This document shows positions 1 through 6,893 of a DNA stretch of 10,936 bases, one piece after another. The first letter of the stretch is position 1, and every line of letters begins with the position of its first letter. The translations under genes were made by a program, and so were the position numbers. Below the pieces are notes generated by a model. That model worked only from the letters and a program-made list of their open reading frames with translations, did not search any database and had not been told where the DNA came from. Source of the stretch: Mariprofundus sp. (GTDB lineage: Bacteria > Pseudomonadota > Zetaproteobacteria > Mariprofundales > Mariprofundaceae); assembly GCA_021772845.1 (NCBI GenBank), contig JAJFLF010000223.1, positions 1-10,936 of the forward strand, in the 5' to 3' direction.

Positions 1-685
1 TGCGTTCGGTTTGCATACGCAGCATATATACGGCATCGGAACCGGGCAGAGCTGCATCAAAGTCGTTGTACACCTCACAGCCATAGCGTTCAACCTCAGC
101 CGGTAAGAGTGTTCTGGGGGCAACGATGCGTATATTGTAACCCATCTTTTTTGCTGCCAGTAGATGTGATCGTGCGACACGTGAATGCGCAATGTCACCT
201 ACCATGGTGATTACTTTTCCTTGCATGGAGTCCCAGGTCTGTTTCAAGGTAAGTAGATCGGTCAGCACCTGAGTGGGGTGTTCATGCGCACCATCGCCAG
301 CATTGACGATGGCCGTGTTGCCCAAATGTTCAGCCAGCAGTTCGCAGGTGCCAGACACAGAGTGACGGATCACCAATACATGTGGTTGCATGGCTGCCAG
401 CGTCATGGCGGTATCGAGTAGTGATTCCCCTTTTTTGGTGGCACTGGTGGAGGCGGAGATATTAATCACATCTCCGGAGAGTCGTTTGCCGGCCAATTCA
501 AAGCTGGTGCGTGTGCGTGTCGAATTTTCAAAGAAGAGATTGATGATGGTTTTACCGCGCAAGGTTGGTGCTTTTTTTAATGAGCGGCGATTAATGTCGA
601 TAAACGAATGGCCCAAATTGACCAGATATTCAATTTGTTCACGATCCAAATCGGCAATGCCGAATAGATGATGGATGGGACGCAT
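1..685 (-). CDS. pyrB: Aspartate carbamoyltransferase catalytic subunit, 3' end outside the window
   Basis: PyrB joins carbamoyl phosphate to L-aspartate to give N-carbamoyl-L-aspartate, the committed step of cytosolic pyrimidine synthesis. Read on the minus strand from ATG at 685, 228 codons are present without interruption. The carbamoyl-phosphate loop STRTRTSFE lies at residues 55-63 and the HPTQ signature at 136-139. The last visible residues, ending in MLRMQTER, match the QxER region of the family. Catalytic subunits are usually a little over 300 residues, so roughly the last 80-100 lie beyond position 1. The ATG shares one base with the TAA stop of pyrR, which implies translational coupling. 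The ruvX-pyrR-pyrB order is known from pseudomonads, where pyrC-like genes often follow. The identification is firm; whether the enzyme associates with a pyrC-like partner cannot be seen here. Confidence 0.96.
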   Translation of the reverse strand, partial: MRPIHHLFGIADLDREQIEYLVNLGHSFIDINRRSLKKAPTLRGKTIINLFFENSTRTRTSFELAGKRLSGDVINISASTSATKKGESLLDTAMTLAAMQPHVLVIRHSVSGTCELLAEHLGNTAIVNAGDGAHEHPTQVLTDLLTLKQTWDSMQGKVITMVGDIAHSRVARSHLLAAKKMGYNIRIVAPRTLLPAEVERYGCEVYNDFDAALPGSDAVYMLRMQTER

Positions 686-1194
686 TATTTCACCTGCCTT
701 TGTTCAATATGCCATGAGCCATCTGTGATGAGTTTCACGCTGCAGTCACCTGGAGCTGCGTGTTCCAGTCCAACACAATCGGCTTTAATGGGGAGTTGTC
801 GGCCACCGCGATCGACTAGAACAGCCAGTTTGATCGATGCCGGTCGGCCGTAGTCGAAAAGTTCATCCATGCCTGCTCGAATGGTTCGGCCGGTATAGAG
901 TACATCATCAATCAGCCAGATATGTTTACCAGATACATCGAAAGGTAACTCACTCGGGCGTACTTCGGGGTTGGGGCCAATGGTGTCGAGGTCATCACGA
1001 TAAAAACTGATATCAAGATTGCCGCGATGAACTTTTACGCCGCTTGCTTCCAGCTGTTGCTGGATGGCGTTAGCTACCTTGGCTCCACCGCTGTGGATGC
1101 CAACAAGGTAAACTTCAGCGTCAGCCATGCTTTTGCTCATCTGGACTAAAGCATGCTCGAGTGCTGCATTATCAAAAAGAACAGTATCAGTCAT
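685..1194 (-). CDS. pyrR: PyrR: pyrimidine regulatory protein / uracil phosphoribosyltransferase family
   Basis: This 169-residue protein has the type I phosphoribosyltransferase fold of PyrR. In Bacillus, PyrR binds pyr mRNA and also converts uracil plus PRPP to UMP; Gram-negative homologues are less well understood. The PRPP-binding loop is clear at residues 94-104 (LIDDVLYTGRT), with two acidic residues followed by TGRT. The family segment DRGGRQLPI is at 128-136, and GIHSGG at 32-37 occupies the first substrate loop. The length is normal. The start codon overlaps the ruvX stop by four bases (ATGA), and the stop overlaps the pyrB start, so the three genes look like one transcript. I found no PyrR-type RNA target in the short gap upstream of ruvX, so autoregulation by the Bacillus mechanism is not supported here. 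Uracil phosphoribosyltransferase activity is a family inference. Confidence 0.95.
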   Translation of the reverse strand: MTDTVLFDNAALEHALVQMSKSMADAEVYLVGIHSGGAKVANAIQQQLEASGVKVHRGNLDISFYRDDLDTIGPNPEVRPSELPFDVSGKHIWLIDDVLYTGRTIRAGMDELFDYGRPASIKLAVLVDRGGRQLPIKADCVGLEHAAPGDCSVKLITDGSWHIEQRQVK

Positions 1195-1649
1195 TTTACC
1201 TCCGGATGTGAGGCAAGAAAATCTTCCAGAATGACTGCAGCAGCAGTCTGGTCGATCTTCTCTTTCACTTTTTTCTCATTGAGGCCTTGCCCGTACAAGC
1301 GCTCTTTGGCTGTCCAGGTGGAAAGCCGTTCATCCTGAAACAGGACAGGCAGGGCACATGTTTTTTGCAATTCTTTAATGGCAGAACGGGCATCTTTTGA
1401 TTGTACACCTTCGCTTCCGTCCATGTTCAAGGGTAAACCGGCTACAATACCCTTAGAGCCATACTCCTTGATCAGTTTAATCAACTGTTTGGGCCAACCC
1501 TGATCTTTACGATGCAAATAGGTTACGCCGCGGCAAGAGATAGCCATGCGATCGCAGACGGCGATACCGATGCGTTTCATGCCGATATCCAGTGCAATCA
1601 AGGGCAGTTGAATCGAGGTTTTAAGATTAGAATTGTTTGAATCACTCAT
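1191..1649 (-). CDS. ruvX: RuvX/YqgF family putative pre-16S rRNA nuclease (Holliday junction resolvase-like)
   Basis: This 152-residue protein has the RNase H-like fold of YqgF. The family was first proposed as a Holliday junction resolvase and is now linked mainly to maturation of the 16S rRNA 5' end. The conserved blocks are in order: ALDIGMKRIGIAVCD at residues 19-33 with the first acidic residue D21, GLPLNMDGSEG at 71-81, QDERLST at 105-111, and DQTAAAVILEDFL at 133-145 with the last acidic residue. The ATG at 1649 is preceded only by a weak Shine-Dalgarno (AGG about ten bases upstream). The first 14 or so residues are polar and not conserved, so a slightly later start is possible, but no better one is evident. 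The gene heads the overlapping ruvX-pyrR-pyrB set; the yqgE gene that often precedes it elsewhere is replaced here by an oxidoreductase. Confidence 0.93.
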   Translation of the reverse strand: MSDSNNSNLKTSIQLPLIALDIGMKRIGIAVCDRMAISCRGVTYLHRKDQGWPKQLIKLIKEYGSKGIVAGLPLNMDGSEGVQSKDARSAIKELQKTCALPVLFQDERLSTWTAKERLYGQGLNEKKVKEKIDQTAAAVILEDFLASHPEVK

Positions 1650-1730
1650 AAGGAACTACCTGCTTCTGAAAAGGGGGGGCGCTGAGATATCAATGGGAAC
1701 AGCTGGCACTCTGCTGTGAGTGTCACTGGA

Positions 1731-2450
1731 TTAGTAGTTGAGCAGGATACGACTTTCATTAAAGCCGAGATTCTGCAAAGTTTCAGTGCAAGCGTCCACC
1801 ATTACACTCATGCCAGCCAAGCATGCGACGGCATTTTCATGGTCTGGAGCATCAGATTCAAGTGCATGTTGCACATAACCAATAGGGCCTTCCCAGTTAT
1901 CATGCCCCATTTCAAGTGTGGTGGAGACTTCAATATTGTGATTGCCCAGCTCTTCGAGTTCATCAGTTAGCAACTGGTGTAAAGAGGTGAGAAAACCGGC
2001 ATATATGTGAACCCGACCATAATCAGCACGGTGATGGATGATATGTCGCCAAACGCTACGCAGTGGTGCGATGCCAGTGCCTACACCAATAAGATACACA
2101 TCACTTCCTTTGTGTGCTTCCAGATCGAAACCTTTGCCCATCGGGCCTTCTATATCCAGCTCTGATCCTTCGGAGATGCTGCATAAATATTGCGACAGAG
2201 CACCGGCATTTTTAATAAAAAACTCATAGCCAGTACTATCTTCCGGGCTCGATGCAATAGCAAAAAAGCCTGGGGTCGGTTCTTGTAGACCGGGGATGGC
2301 AATGCGGACGTATTGGCCTGCTTGAAACGAACGAACAGCGCTACGGTTTTTGGTTTCCAGCGTTAGCTGCACCACTTCATCCTGACATGCCGGGTCGGTC
2401 ATTCGTACATTTTCTTTGACCCGCATGCGATATGTATAAGACTCAGGCAC
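1731..2450 (-). CDS. Ferredoxin-NADP reductase-like FAD/NAD(P)-binding oxidoreductase
   Basis: This 239-residue protein has the two-domain layout of the ferredoxin reductase superfamily: a flavin-binding beta barrel (about 1-110) and a pyridine-nucleotide domain (about 115-239). Visible motifs are FFAIASSP at 62-69 in place of the usual RxYS flavin motif, GPMGKGF at 102-108, GVGTGIAPLRS at 122-132 for the dinucleotide, and AGMSVMV at 212-218 where CGP is usual. There is no ferredoxin domain and no C-terminal cysteine cluster, so it is not a canonical PyrK despite lying beside pyr genes. The GTG start at 2450 is supported by GGAGG five bases upstream. It should pass electrons between NAD(P)H and an unknown partner; the lost flavin and nucleotide motif residues leave its cofactor preference open. 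It precedes ruvX by 81 bp on the same strand, so co-transcription is possible but not shown. Confidence 0.82.
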   Translation of the reverse strand: MPESYTYRMRVKENVRMTDPACQDEVVQLTLETKNRSAVRSFQAGQYVRIAIPGLQEPTPGFFAIASSPEDSTGYEFFIKNAGALSQYLCSISEGSELDIEGPMGKGFDLEAHKGSDVYLIGVGTGIAPLRSVWRHIIHHRADYGRVHIYAGFLTSLHQLLTDELEELGNHNIEVSTTLEMGHDNWEGPIGYVQHALESDAPDHENAVACLAGMSVMVDACTETLQNLGFNESRILLNY

Positions 2451-2455
2451 TTATA

Positions 2456-2460
2456 CCTCC
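2456..2460 (-). promoter_or_regulatory. Shine-Dalgarno fixing the GTG start of the oxidoreductase
   Basis: On the minus strand GGAGG lies five bases before the GTG at 2450-2448. No ATG in this frame is as well placed, so the rare GTG start is preferred. The site sits inside the 45-bp divergent gap shared with prmA. Confidence 0.75.
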
Positions 2461-2495
2461 AAAAGAGGCTGTATTGGACAGAAGGGGAGCTCAAG

Positions 2496-3365
2496 ATGCA
2501 AGCAACAAAATCACTGGAATTGCGGATGTCGGCCACATGCATGGATGAAATGGCTTTTCAGGAGCTGGCCGAGAGCCTGGAAACACTTGGCATTGCGTTG
2601 GAAACGGATGTGGATAGTGGACAAAGTAGCCATATTGCTTGGTTTGGACTTGATGCTGACAGCTCTGAATCAAGCGGTGAAACAGAGAAATGCAGACAAA
2701 TACGTGCAGCGCTAGACAATATTAATATTGATCCGGCCAGTGTGAGTTTGACAGTGTTGGAAAATGAAGGCTGGGAAACAGCCTGGCAGAAGGATTGGCA
2801 GGCGATGCCGGTTGGTGAGTGTTTGTGGGTGCGGCCATCGTTTCGAGAAGGCCCGAATGATGATCGTATTGATGTTGTACTTGATCCCGGAATGGCATTT
2901 GGTACGGGTACGCACCCAACGACCAGGCTTTGCCTTGAAGCGGTTGAACGTGTGTGTTTGGAAAAAGCCCCGGCAACGCTGTTGGATATGGGGGCAGGTT
3001 CCGGTCTGTTGGCGATTGCCGCATTGAAATTGGGCGCGGCTAGTGCTTTGGCGATTGATATGGAAGAAGAGTCTGTAGATGCCTGCAAGGTCAATGCAGA
3101 GATCAATGGGGTTTGCCTAGATGCCAAGCTTGATGATACACCACCGGATCAACAGTTTGAGTTGGTCGTGGCCAATATTCTTGCTGCTCCCTTGGTCTGG
3201 ATGGTTAAAGAGTTGTCCCCATGTGTTGGTTCTCATTTGATTCTCTCAGGTTTACTGACTACACAGGTAGACGATGTAGCTGCAGAATATATTGCCCAAG
3301 GGCTCACTGAAGTGCGTCGTGATTCTCAGGGAGAATGGGCTTCAGTAGAATTTATGCGCGCATAA
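2496..3365 (+). CDS. prmA: Ribosomal protein L11 methyltransferase
   Basis: PrmA uses S-adenosylmethionine to methylate lysines and the N-terminus of ribosomal protein L11. The 289-residue length is typical. The N-terminal half (about 1-110) is the L11-recognition region and includes the family segment ENEGWETAWQKDW at 89-101. The catalytic half carries DPGMAFGTGTHPTT at 130-143, a PrmA signature, then methyltransferase motif I DMGAGSGLLAIAA at 164-176, the acidic residue D188 after the next strand, and NILA at 227-230 in the motif IV position. The ATG at 2496 follows the purine-rich AAGGGGAG with a six-base spacer. The gene diverges from the oxidoreductase with only 45 bp between the start codons, so any promoter must overlap the neighbouring coding sequence. 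No convincing terminator was seen after it. Confidence 0.96.
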   Translation: MQATKSLELRMSATCMDEMAFQELAESLETLGIALETDVDSGQSSHIAWFGLDADSSESSGETEKCRQIRAALDNINIDPASVSLTVLENEGWETAWQKDWQAMPVGECLWVRPSFREGPNDDRIDVVLDPGMAFGTGTHPTTRLCLEAVERVCLEKAPATLLDMGAGSGLLAIAALKLGAASALAIDMEEESVDACKVNAEINGVCLDAKLDDTPPDQQFELVVANILAAPLVWMVKELSPCVGSHLILSGLLTTQVDDVAAEYIAQGLTEVRRDSQGEWASVEFMRA

Positions 3366-3410
3366 TCGCTCCTTCATGAGGAACAGTGAGTACAGAGCTG
3401 GCATGGTAAA

Positions 3411-3439
3411 TGAATACGTTGTGAATAATGCTCTATAAT
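3411..3439 (+). promoter_or_regulatory. Candidate sigma-70 promoter for the DUF2726-cupin pair
   Basis: A perfect -10 hexamer TATAAT lies at 3434-3439. Seventeen bases upstream is TGAATA (3411-3416), which matches only three positions of TTGACA. The site is in the 128-bp gap after prmA and about 55 bases before the chosen start codon of the next gene. The -10 is good and the -35 is poor, so this is a proposal. Confidence 0.42.
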
Positions 3440-3480
3440 GTATGAAACAGTGGCAGCGATTTTGCTTTCATGTTTGTCTC

Positions 3481-3486
3481 AGGGAG
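3481..3486 (+). promoter_or_regulatory. Shine-Dalgarno selecting the start at 3494
   Basis: AGGGAG lies seven bases before ATG at 3494. The in-frame upstream ATG at 3470 has no comparable site and would place eight polar residues ahead of the membrane anchor. Confidence 0.65.
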
Positions 3487-3493
3487 TGATGAA

Positions 3494-4159
3494 ATGACAA
3501 GTCAGATGTTTATCATTGTTGTTATTGCATGCGTTATCGCAGTAGTCGGTGTTTTATTAAGGCGCAAGTTTGCTGACGTGCAGACAGAATCACGGGAACA
3601 TTCTGCATTGGAACAATCTGATCAGCATGACCCGCTTGATATGAATATTCCACTGCTCAGTGCGGTTGAGCAAAATTGCTTGCAAACCTTGCAGCAGGTG
3701 GCCGGGGCTGAATATTATGTTCGTAATAAGCTGACGCTGGGCGAGATATGCCCCTCTGCAAAAAAACCAATGCAGCTTGTGGATTTCTGTCTGTTCTGTA
3801 AAAAGGACAGTTCGCTTAGCTGTGTTGTACAGCTGCAATCTCCCTCCGGTGATCATGAAAACGGCATAGTTAACACGTTAGAGAAAGCAGGAGTTGCTCT
3901 GTATCAACTGCCGCGTAAAAGTAGTTATTCGATATTGAAAATGCGTGAAACACTGCAAATGCATTTGAAGAAACCGATGCCATCTTCTGATGAAATGATT
4001 TCTACCATTTCCATGCAGTCATTTCGCCCATGTCCTGAGTGTCAGTCACAGATGAATATAAAAAGGTCTACATCAGGTTCTTATAAAGGGGCTCTATTCT
4101 GGGTCTGTTCGGCATATCCACAGTGCGCTGGTGTCGAACTGTATACCGATCAGAAATGA
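3494..4159 (+). CDS. Membrane-anchored DUF2726 protein with C-terminal topoisomerase-type zinc ribbon
   Basis: The 221-residue protein has three parts. Residues 6-22 form one hydrophobic span followed by RRK, which fits an N-terminal anchor with the rest in the cytoplasm. Residues about 52-160 resemble the DUF2726 region: they open with LLSAVEQNCLQTLQQV and contain a strand-rich segment around VDFCLFCKKDSSLSCVVQL, a pattern reminiscent of restriction-endonuclease-like folds. Residues 180-211 form a zinc ribbon, CPEC at 180-183 with C205 and C211, spaced as in topoisomerase I C-terminal fingers (a GALFWVCSAYPQCAG-type ending). Function is unknown; nucleic-acid binding is inferred from the ribbon. 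The ATG at 3494 is chosen because AGGGAG lies seven bases before it. The stop overlaps the following cupin gene by four bases. The DUF2726 assignment rests on memory of the pattern and is less sure than the zinc ribbon. Confidence 0.72.
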   Translation: MTSQMFIIVVIACVIAVVGVLLRRKFADVQTESREHSALEQSDQHDPLDMNIPLLSAVEQNCLQTLQQVAGAEYYVRNKLTLGEICPSAKKPMQLVDFCLFCKKDSSLSCVVQLQSPSGDHENGIVNTLEKAGVALYQLPRKSSYSILKMRETLQMHLKKPMPSSDEMISTISMQSFRPCPECQSQMNIKRSTSGSYKGALFWVCSAYPQCAGVELYTDQK

Positions 4160-4485
4160 TGGAAGCGACTAATCTGTTTGCCAATATCCCCGTAGAGCTT
4201 AAGCAGGAAGTGGTGGAAAAGATCTTGCGTGGTAAAACATTTCGCATGGAGCGGATCGTTTCACATGGGCACTGCTCTAAAGAAACGTTCTGGTATGATC
4301 AGGAGGAAGATGAGCTGGTCTTTTTGCTTAGTGGTGAAGCCCGTTTACAATTTGAGCATGATAAATCATTGCTCTGGCTTAAACCCGGTGACTATGTACA
4401 TATTCTGGCTCACCAAAGGCATCGGGTAGACTGGACGAGTCCAAATGAATCCAGCGTCTGGTTGGCGCTGTTTTTCACTAGGTAG
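4156..4485 (+). CDS. Small cupin-domain protein
   Basis: This is a 109-residue single-domain cupin. Motif 1 is degenerate: EDELVFLLSG (51-60) keeps the glutamate E53 and the glycine six residues later, but the usual HxH pair is replaced by aromatic and acidic residues in FWYDQ. Motif 2 is LKPGDYVHILAHQRHRV (75-91), with PGD and the histidines H82, H86 and H89. Such short cupins are widespread and often carry unreliable names, and the substrate is unknown. With fewer ligands in motif 1, metal binding may be altered or absent. The start is ATG at 4156, overlapping the upstream stop in ATGA; a second ATG follows at once at 4159. The overlap argues for translational coupling with the DUF2726 gene. 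No hairpin terminator was found after the stop. Confidence 0.82.
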   Translation: MMEATNLFANIPVELKQEVVEKILRGKTFRMERIVSHGHCSKETFWYDQEEDELVFLLSGEARLQFEHDKSLLWLKPGDYVHILAHQRHRVDWTSPNESSVWLALFFTR

Positions 4486-4594
4486 AAGAATCACACCGGA
4501 TAAGCACGCAATGAGATGTCATCAAAGGGCTTGATTATGACTTTTGCTCCCTATATTCTCGAACCAGAGAGCTGTCGTTTATATGTTTAAACTA

Positions 4595-4607
4595 ATCCTG
4601 ACAGGAT
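4595..4607. promoter_or_regulatory. Short inverted repeat ATCCTG-A-CAGGAT, possible operator
   Basis: Two perfect six-base arms are separated by one base in the 182-bp gap between the cupin gene and the small gene at 4668. No T-tract follows, so it is not a terminator. The symmetry would suit a dimeric DNA-binding protein. A match this short can arise by chance. Confidence 0.25.
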
Positions 4608-4667
4608 AATTGGCGATAGTTCTTATACGAGGAGAAAGAATTAATATTTAGATATGTGAGGTGAACG

Positions 4668-4976
4668 ATGCTATATGCGAAAGTCTTCGATATAAATTAT
4701 CAAAACCCACGTACCAGCGTTAATCAGTGGATTTCACCCAGGAACGATTGGGCAATTGAAGAAGTCGATGCTCCTTTTGAGTTTATTGCTATCCATTCCA
4801 ATTGTGCAAAACTTAATGAAGTAGCTTCTGTCGATGATATTGCTGAAACCTTCTTAAGAGGTGGAGGTACCATTGTTCGAAAAAAACTGACCATTGCAGG
4901 TGTTGCTTCATTGATCAGTTGTAAAGATACATTTGGCCATGTGTTCTCATTCATTGAACAGGAATCCAACGCCTGA
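4668..4976 (+). CDS. Small protein resembling one half of a VOC (glyoxalase-like) fold
   Basis: This 102-residue protein has no firm assignment. Residues about 51-97 follow the pattern of the C-terminal module of VOC-family proteins: VASVDDIAETFLRGGGTIVRK resembles the usual 'V-dDid-tl-k-GG-vv-k' helix-turn-strand, IAGVASLISCKDTFGHVFSFIEQ resembles 'I-GvGy-ayfkDteGNvFgimq', and the DTFGHVF segment (87-93) is the strongest cue. The N-terminal half does not look like a matching VOC module, so the protein may be a single-module or diverged member that works as a dimer. No catalytic metal site can be assigned. The ATG at 4668 follows GAGGTGA at 4658-4664 with a rather short spacer. A terminator-like hairpin lies downstream, which suggests a separate transcript. 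Confidence 0.6.
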   Translation: MLYAKVFDINYQNPRTSVNQWISPRNDWAIEEVDAPFEFIAIHSNCAKLNEVASVDDIAETFLRGGGTIVRKKLTIAGVASLISCKDTFGHVFSFIEQESNA

Positions 4977-5024
4977 ATATATTATTGTAACCGATGTTTA
5001 CAGAATAACTCAATTAGTGCCATG

Positions 5025-5063
5025 CCGCAGCTGTGTGTTCTTCCAGCTGTGGTTATATTTTTA
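5025..5063 (+). terminator. Rho-independent terminator-like hairpin after the VOC-like gene
   Basis: CCGCAGCTG (5025-5033) pairs with CAGCTGTGG (5044-5052) over nine positions, one of them a G-U wobble, with a ten-base loop. A T-rich run, TTATATTTTT, follows at once. It lies in the 207-bp gap between the small gene ending at 4976 and the OmpA-like gene. Confidence 0.62.
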
Positions 5064-5171
5064 GTGATTATATTTCCCCATCATAGTGTGCTGTTGATCA
5101 CATTATTCGAAAATGGACTCTGAATAGTTCGATCCTTCAATGTGGTATCAAAGCAATACGATGCCACACGA

Positions 5172-5177
5172 AAGGAG
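5172..5177 (+). promoter_or_regulatory. Shine-Dalgarno selecting the OmpA-like start at 5184
   Basis: AAGGAG lies six bases before ATG at 5184, which begins a good signal peptide. An in-frame upstream start at 5142 would add 14 polar residues and hide the signal sequence. Confidence 0.85.
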
Positions 5178-5183
5178 TTCATT

Positions 5184-6653
5184 ATGAGATTACGTTCATT
5201 TGTGGCAGCAGCGGCTTCCCTGTCATTTGTTGTATGTTCCATGCCTGTTCAGGCAGCGACAATAGATGAAGCGAAAGTTGCAATCGCAGAAGCTAATGCC
5301 TTACGGGCTTCTGAATTTGCACCTAAATATTTCCATTCAGCAAAAAACAGACTTGTTCAGGCAGAGGCCCTACAACGCACCGGCAGTGATGCAGCTGGAG
5401 TGGAGCGGCTTTTGAATGAAGCTATGCAGAATGCTAACAAAGCAGCCACATCCACTCAGCAGTTTACCCAAGATCACGCTGCTTTGGTTGAGTCGCGGGA
5501 TAGATTGAGGTTGGCCGGCGATGAATATATTCGTGATGATTTGGGTGAACGATCTGAAGAGGAGTTTGTCCGTGTTGTTTCAGCTTCCGAAGCTGGAAAA
5601 AACAGAATAGCCCAGCGCGAAGCTAAAGCTGCATTGTCCTCATTCCATGCAGCACAGGTAGTAGCTGCGCGGCAGCAGTTTGTTAGCCCCGTGGCCAAAA
5701 GTATTGCCCATGCACGCAATAATAAGGCGCGTAAATATGCACCTGAAGCGTTCAAAAATGCTGTGAAAACACAGACTAAAATTGAGCGTTTGATTAAAAA
5801 GAACCCTGATGCTCAAAGTGAAGCTTATGCACTATCTCAGCAGAGTCTGGAATCTTCCCGTCATGCAATGCGCATATCTGAACTTGCAACAAAGCTTGTT
5901 CGAAAGCCTGCAACCATGGAATCGTGGGTCAATGCATCTGATGCGCGCATGAAAACCCTGGCTGAAGCAGTAGGGCTGCAACTGGATGTGACACAGAGTC
6001 CTGAGTCTCAGGTGGCTCTTCTCAAGCAGGCAGTTGAAGAGATGAAAGCTGAGCACGTTCTACAGATTAAAGATGCAGAGCTGCAGGCGCGTGGTTTGGG
6101 TGAAAAACTGGCCAAATATGAAGGTAAGCTGTCTGAATATGAGGGCGAGTTATCTGACATGGCTGAGGTGCGCCGCAAACTTCAGCTTAAGCGGGAAGCT
6201 GAAGCGAAAATAAAACGCTTAACCAAATTGTTCGATCCTGAAATGGTAGAGATTTTACTTACCCCTGATGCCGATGTGATTTTGCGCATGAAGAAATTGA
6301 ACTTTTTGAGTGGCAGTGCTGTGATTCCACCAGAAGCATATACGTTGTTGGATAATGCGATTAAATCGATCGCTATTTTCCCCAACCGAACCGCCCGCAT
6401 TGAAGGACACACCGATTTTATGGGCACCAATGCATACAATCAGGATCTTTCTGAACGTCGTGCCAATGCCGTTCGTGAATATCTTCTATTGCAGATGCCG
6501 CAAAGTGAAGCACGTTTCTTTGCAGCCGGGCATGGTGAGGAGAAGCCTATTGCCAATAACGAAACGGCTGATGGACGCACCAAAAACCGCCGCATTGATA
6601 TTGTGTTGATCGCACCATTGGCTGGTGTGGTGAGTGAGCAACCGCCACTGTAA
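5184..6653 (+). CDS. Exported OmpA-family protein with helical N-terminal region and C-terminal peptidoglycan-binding domain
   Basis: From ATG at 5184 the protein is 489 residues. Residues 1-24 are a Sec signal peptide: MRLRS, a hydrophobic stretch, then a likely cut after VQA. There is no lipobox. The mature N-terminal region is helical, with two related segments of DUF4398-like character (about 27-66 and 168-212), each containing an AP-x(2)-F-x(2)-A core. A probable coiled coil runs from about 290 to 360 and includes the paired KYEGKLSEYEGELSD. The OmpA C-terminal domain occupies about 375-475: IEGHTDFMGTNAYNQDLSERRA at 406-427 carries the peptidoglycan-contacting Asp and Arg, followed by GHGEEKPIANNET and NRRIDI (468-473). 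It should sit in the periplasm and tie to the cell wall, perhaps with the outer membrane. No beta barrel is present. The gene stands alone between two terminators. Confidence 0.9.
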   Translation: MRLRSFVAAAASLSFVVCSMPVQAATIDEAKVAIAEANALRASEFAPKYFHSAKNRLVQAEALQRTGSDAAGVERLLNEAMQNANKAATSTQQFTQDHAALVESRDRLRLAGDEYIRDDLGERSEEEFVRVVSASEAGKNRIAQREAKAALSSFHAAQVVAARQQFVSPVAKSIAHARNNKARKYAPEAFKNAVKTQTKIERLIKKNPDAQSEAYALSQQSLESSRHAMRISELATKLVRKPATMESWVNASDARMKTLAEAVGLQLDVTQSPESQVALLKQAVEEMKAEHVLQIKDAELQARGLGEKLAKYEGKLSEYEGELSDMAEVRRKLQLKREAEAKIKRLTKLFDPEMVEILLTPDADVILRMKKLNFLSGSAVIPPEAYTLLDNAIKSIAIFPNRTARIEGHTDFMGTNAYNQDLSERRANAVREYLLLQMPQSEARFFAAGHGEEKPIANNETADGRTKNRRIDIVLIAPLAGVVSEQPPL

Positions 6654-6684
6654 TGTGTCAATAAAACTACGGGTGGCGGATTAT

Positions 6685-6720
6685 AAGGGCTCACACTGCA
6701 TGATCGTGGGCCCTTTTCTT
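6685..6720 (+). terminator. Rho-independent terminator of the OmpA-like gene
   Basis: AAGGGCTCAC (6685-6694) pairs with GTGGGCCCTT (6706-6715) over ten positions, one a G-U wobble, with an eleven-base loop. A T-rich tail, TTTTCTT, follows. It lies 31 bases after the stop codon. Confidence 0.82.
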
Positions 6721-6893
6721 TACTGCCGGTAGCAGTAATGGCATCTAAATTGCTGGCTGTCATACAAGCACTCAAACGGATTGCTATACATGTGTTGGAA
6801 TCATTGCGGTGTTTGTGTGTAGTTAAAGCTGTTTCGATGTTTGCCGATATTTATGTGATTGCAGTAGAGGGCATAAATAGTACTAAAGTTGTA

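Noticed and set aside
1650..1730. PyrR-binding leader or attenuator upstream of ruvX
   Set aside because: Only a five-base hairpin (CACTC/GAGTG) was seen, with neither a T-tract nor the PyrR-binding loop consensus known from Bacillus.
2416..2440. TTGACC and TATAAG upstream of prmA as a promoter
   Set aside because: The spacing is 13 bases, too short for a sigma-70 promoter.
2558..3127. Long minus-strand open frame opposite prmA
   Set aside because: This is a shadow of prmA, whose motifs and ribosome-binding site are clear; the opposite frame shows no domain.
5142..5183. Upstream start for the OmpA-like protein
   Set aside because: It would put 14 polar residues before the signal peptide and has no good ribosome-binding site; AAGGAG supports 5184.
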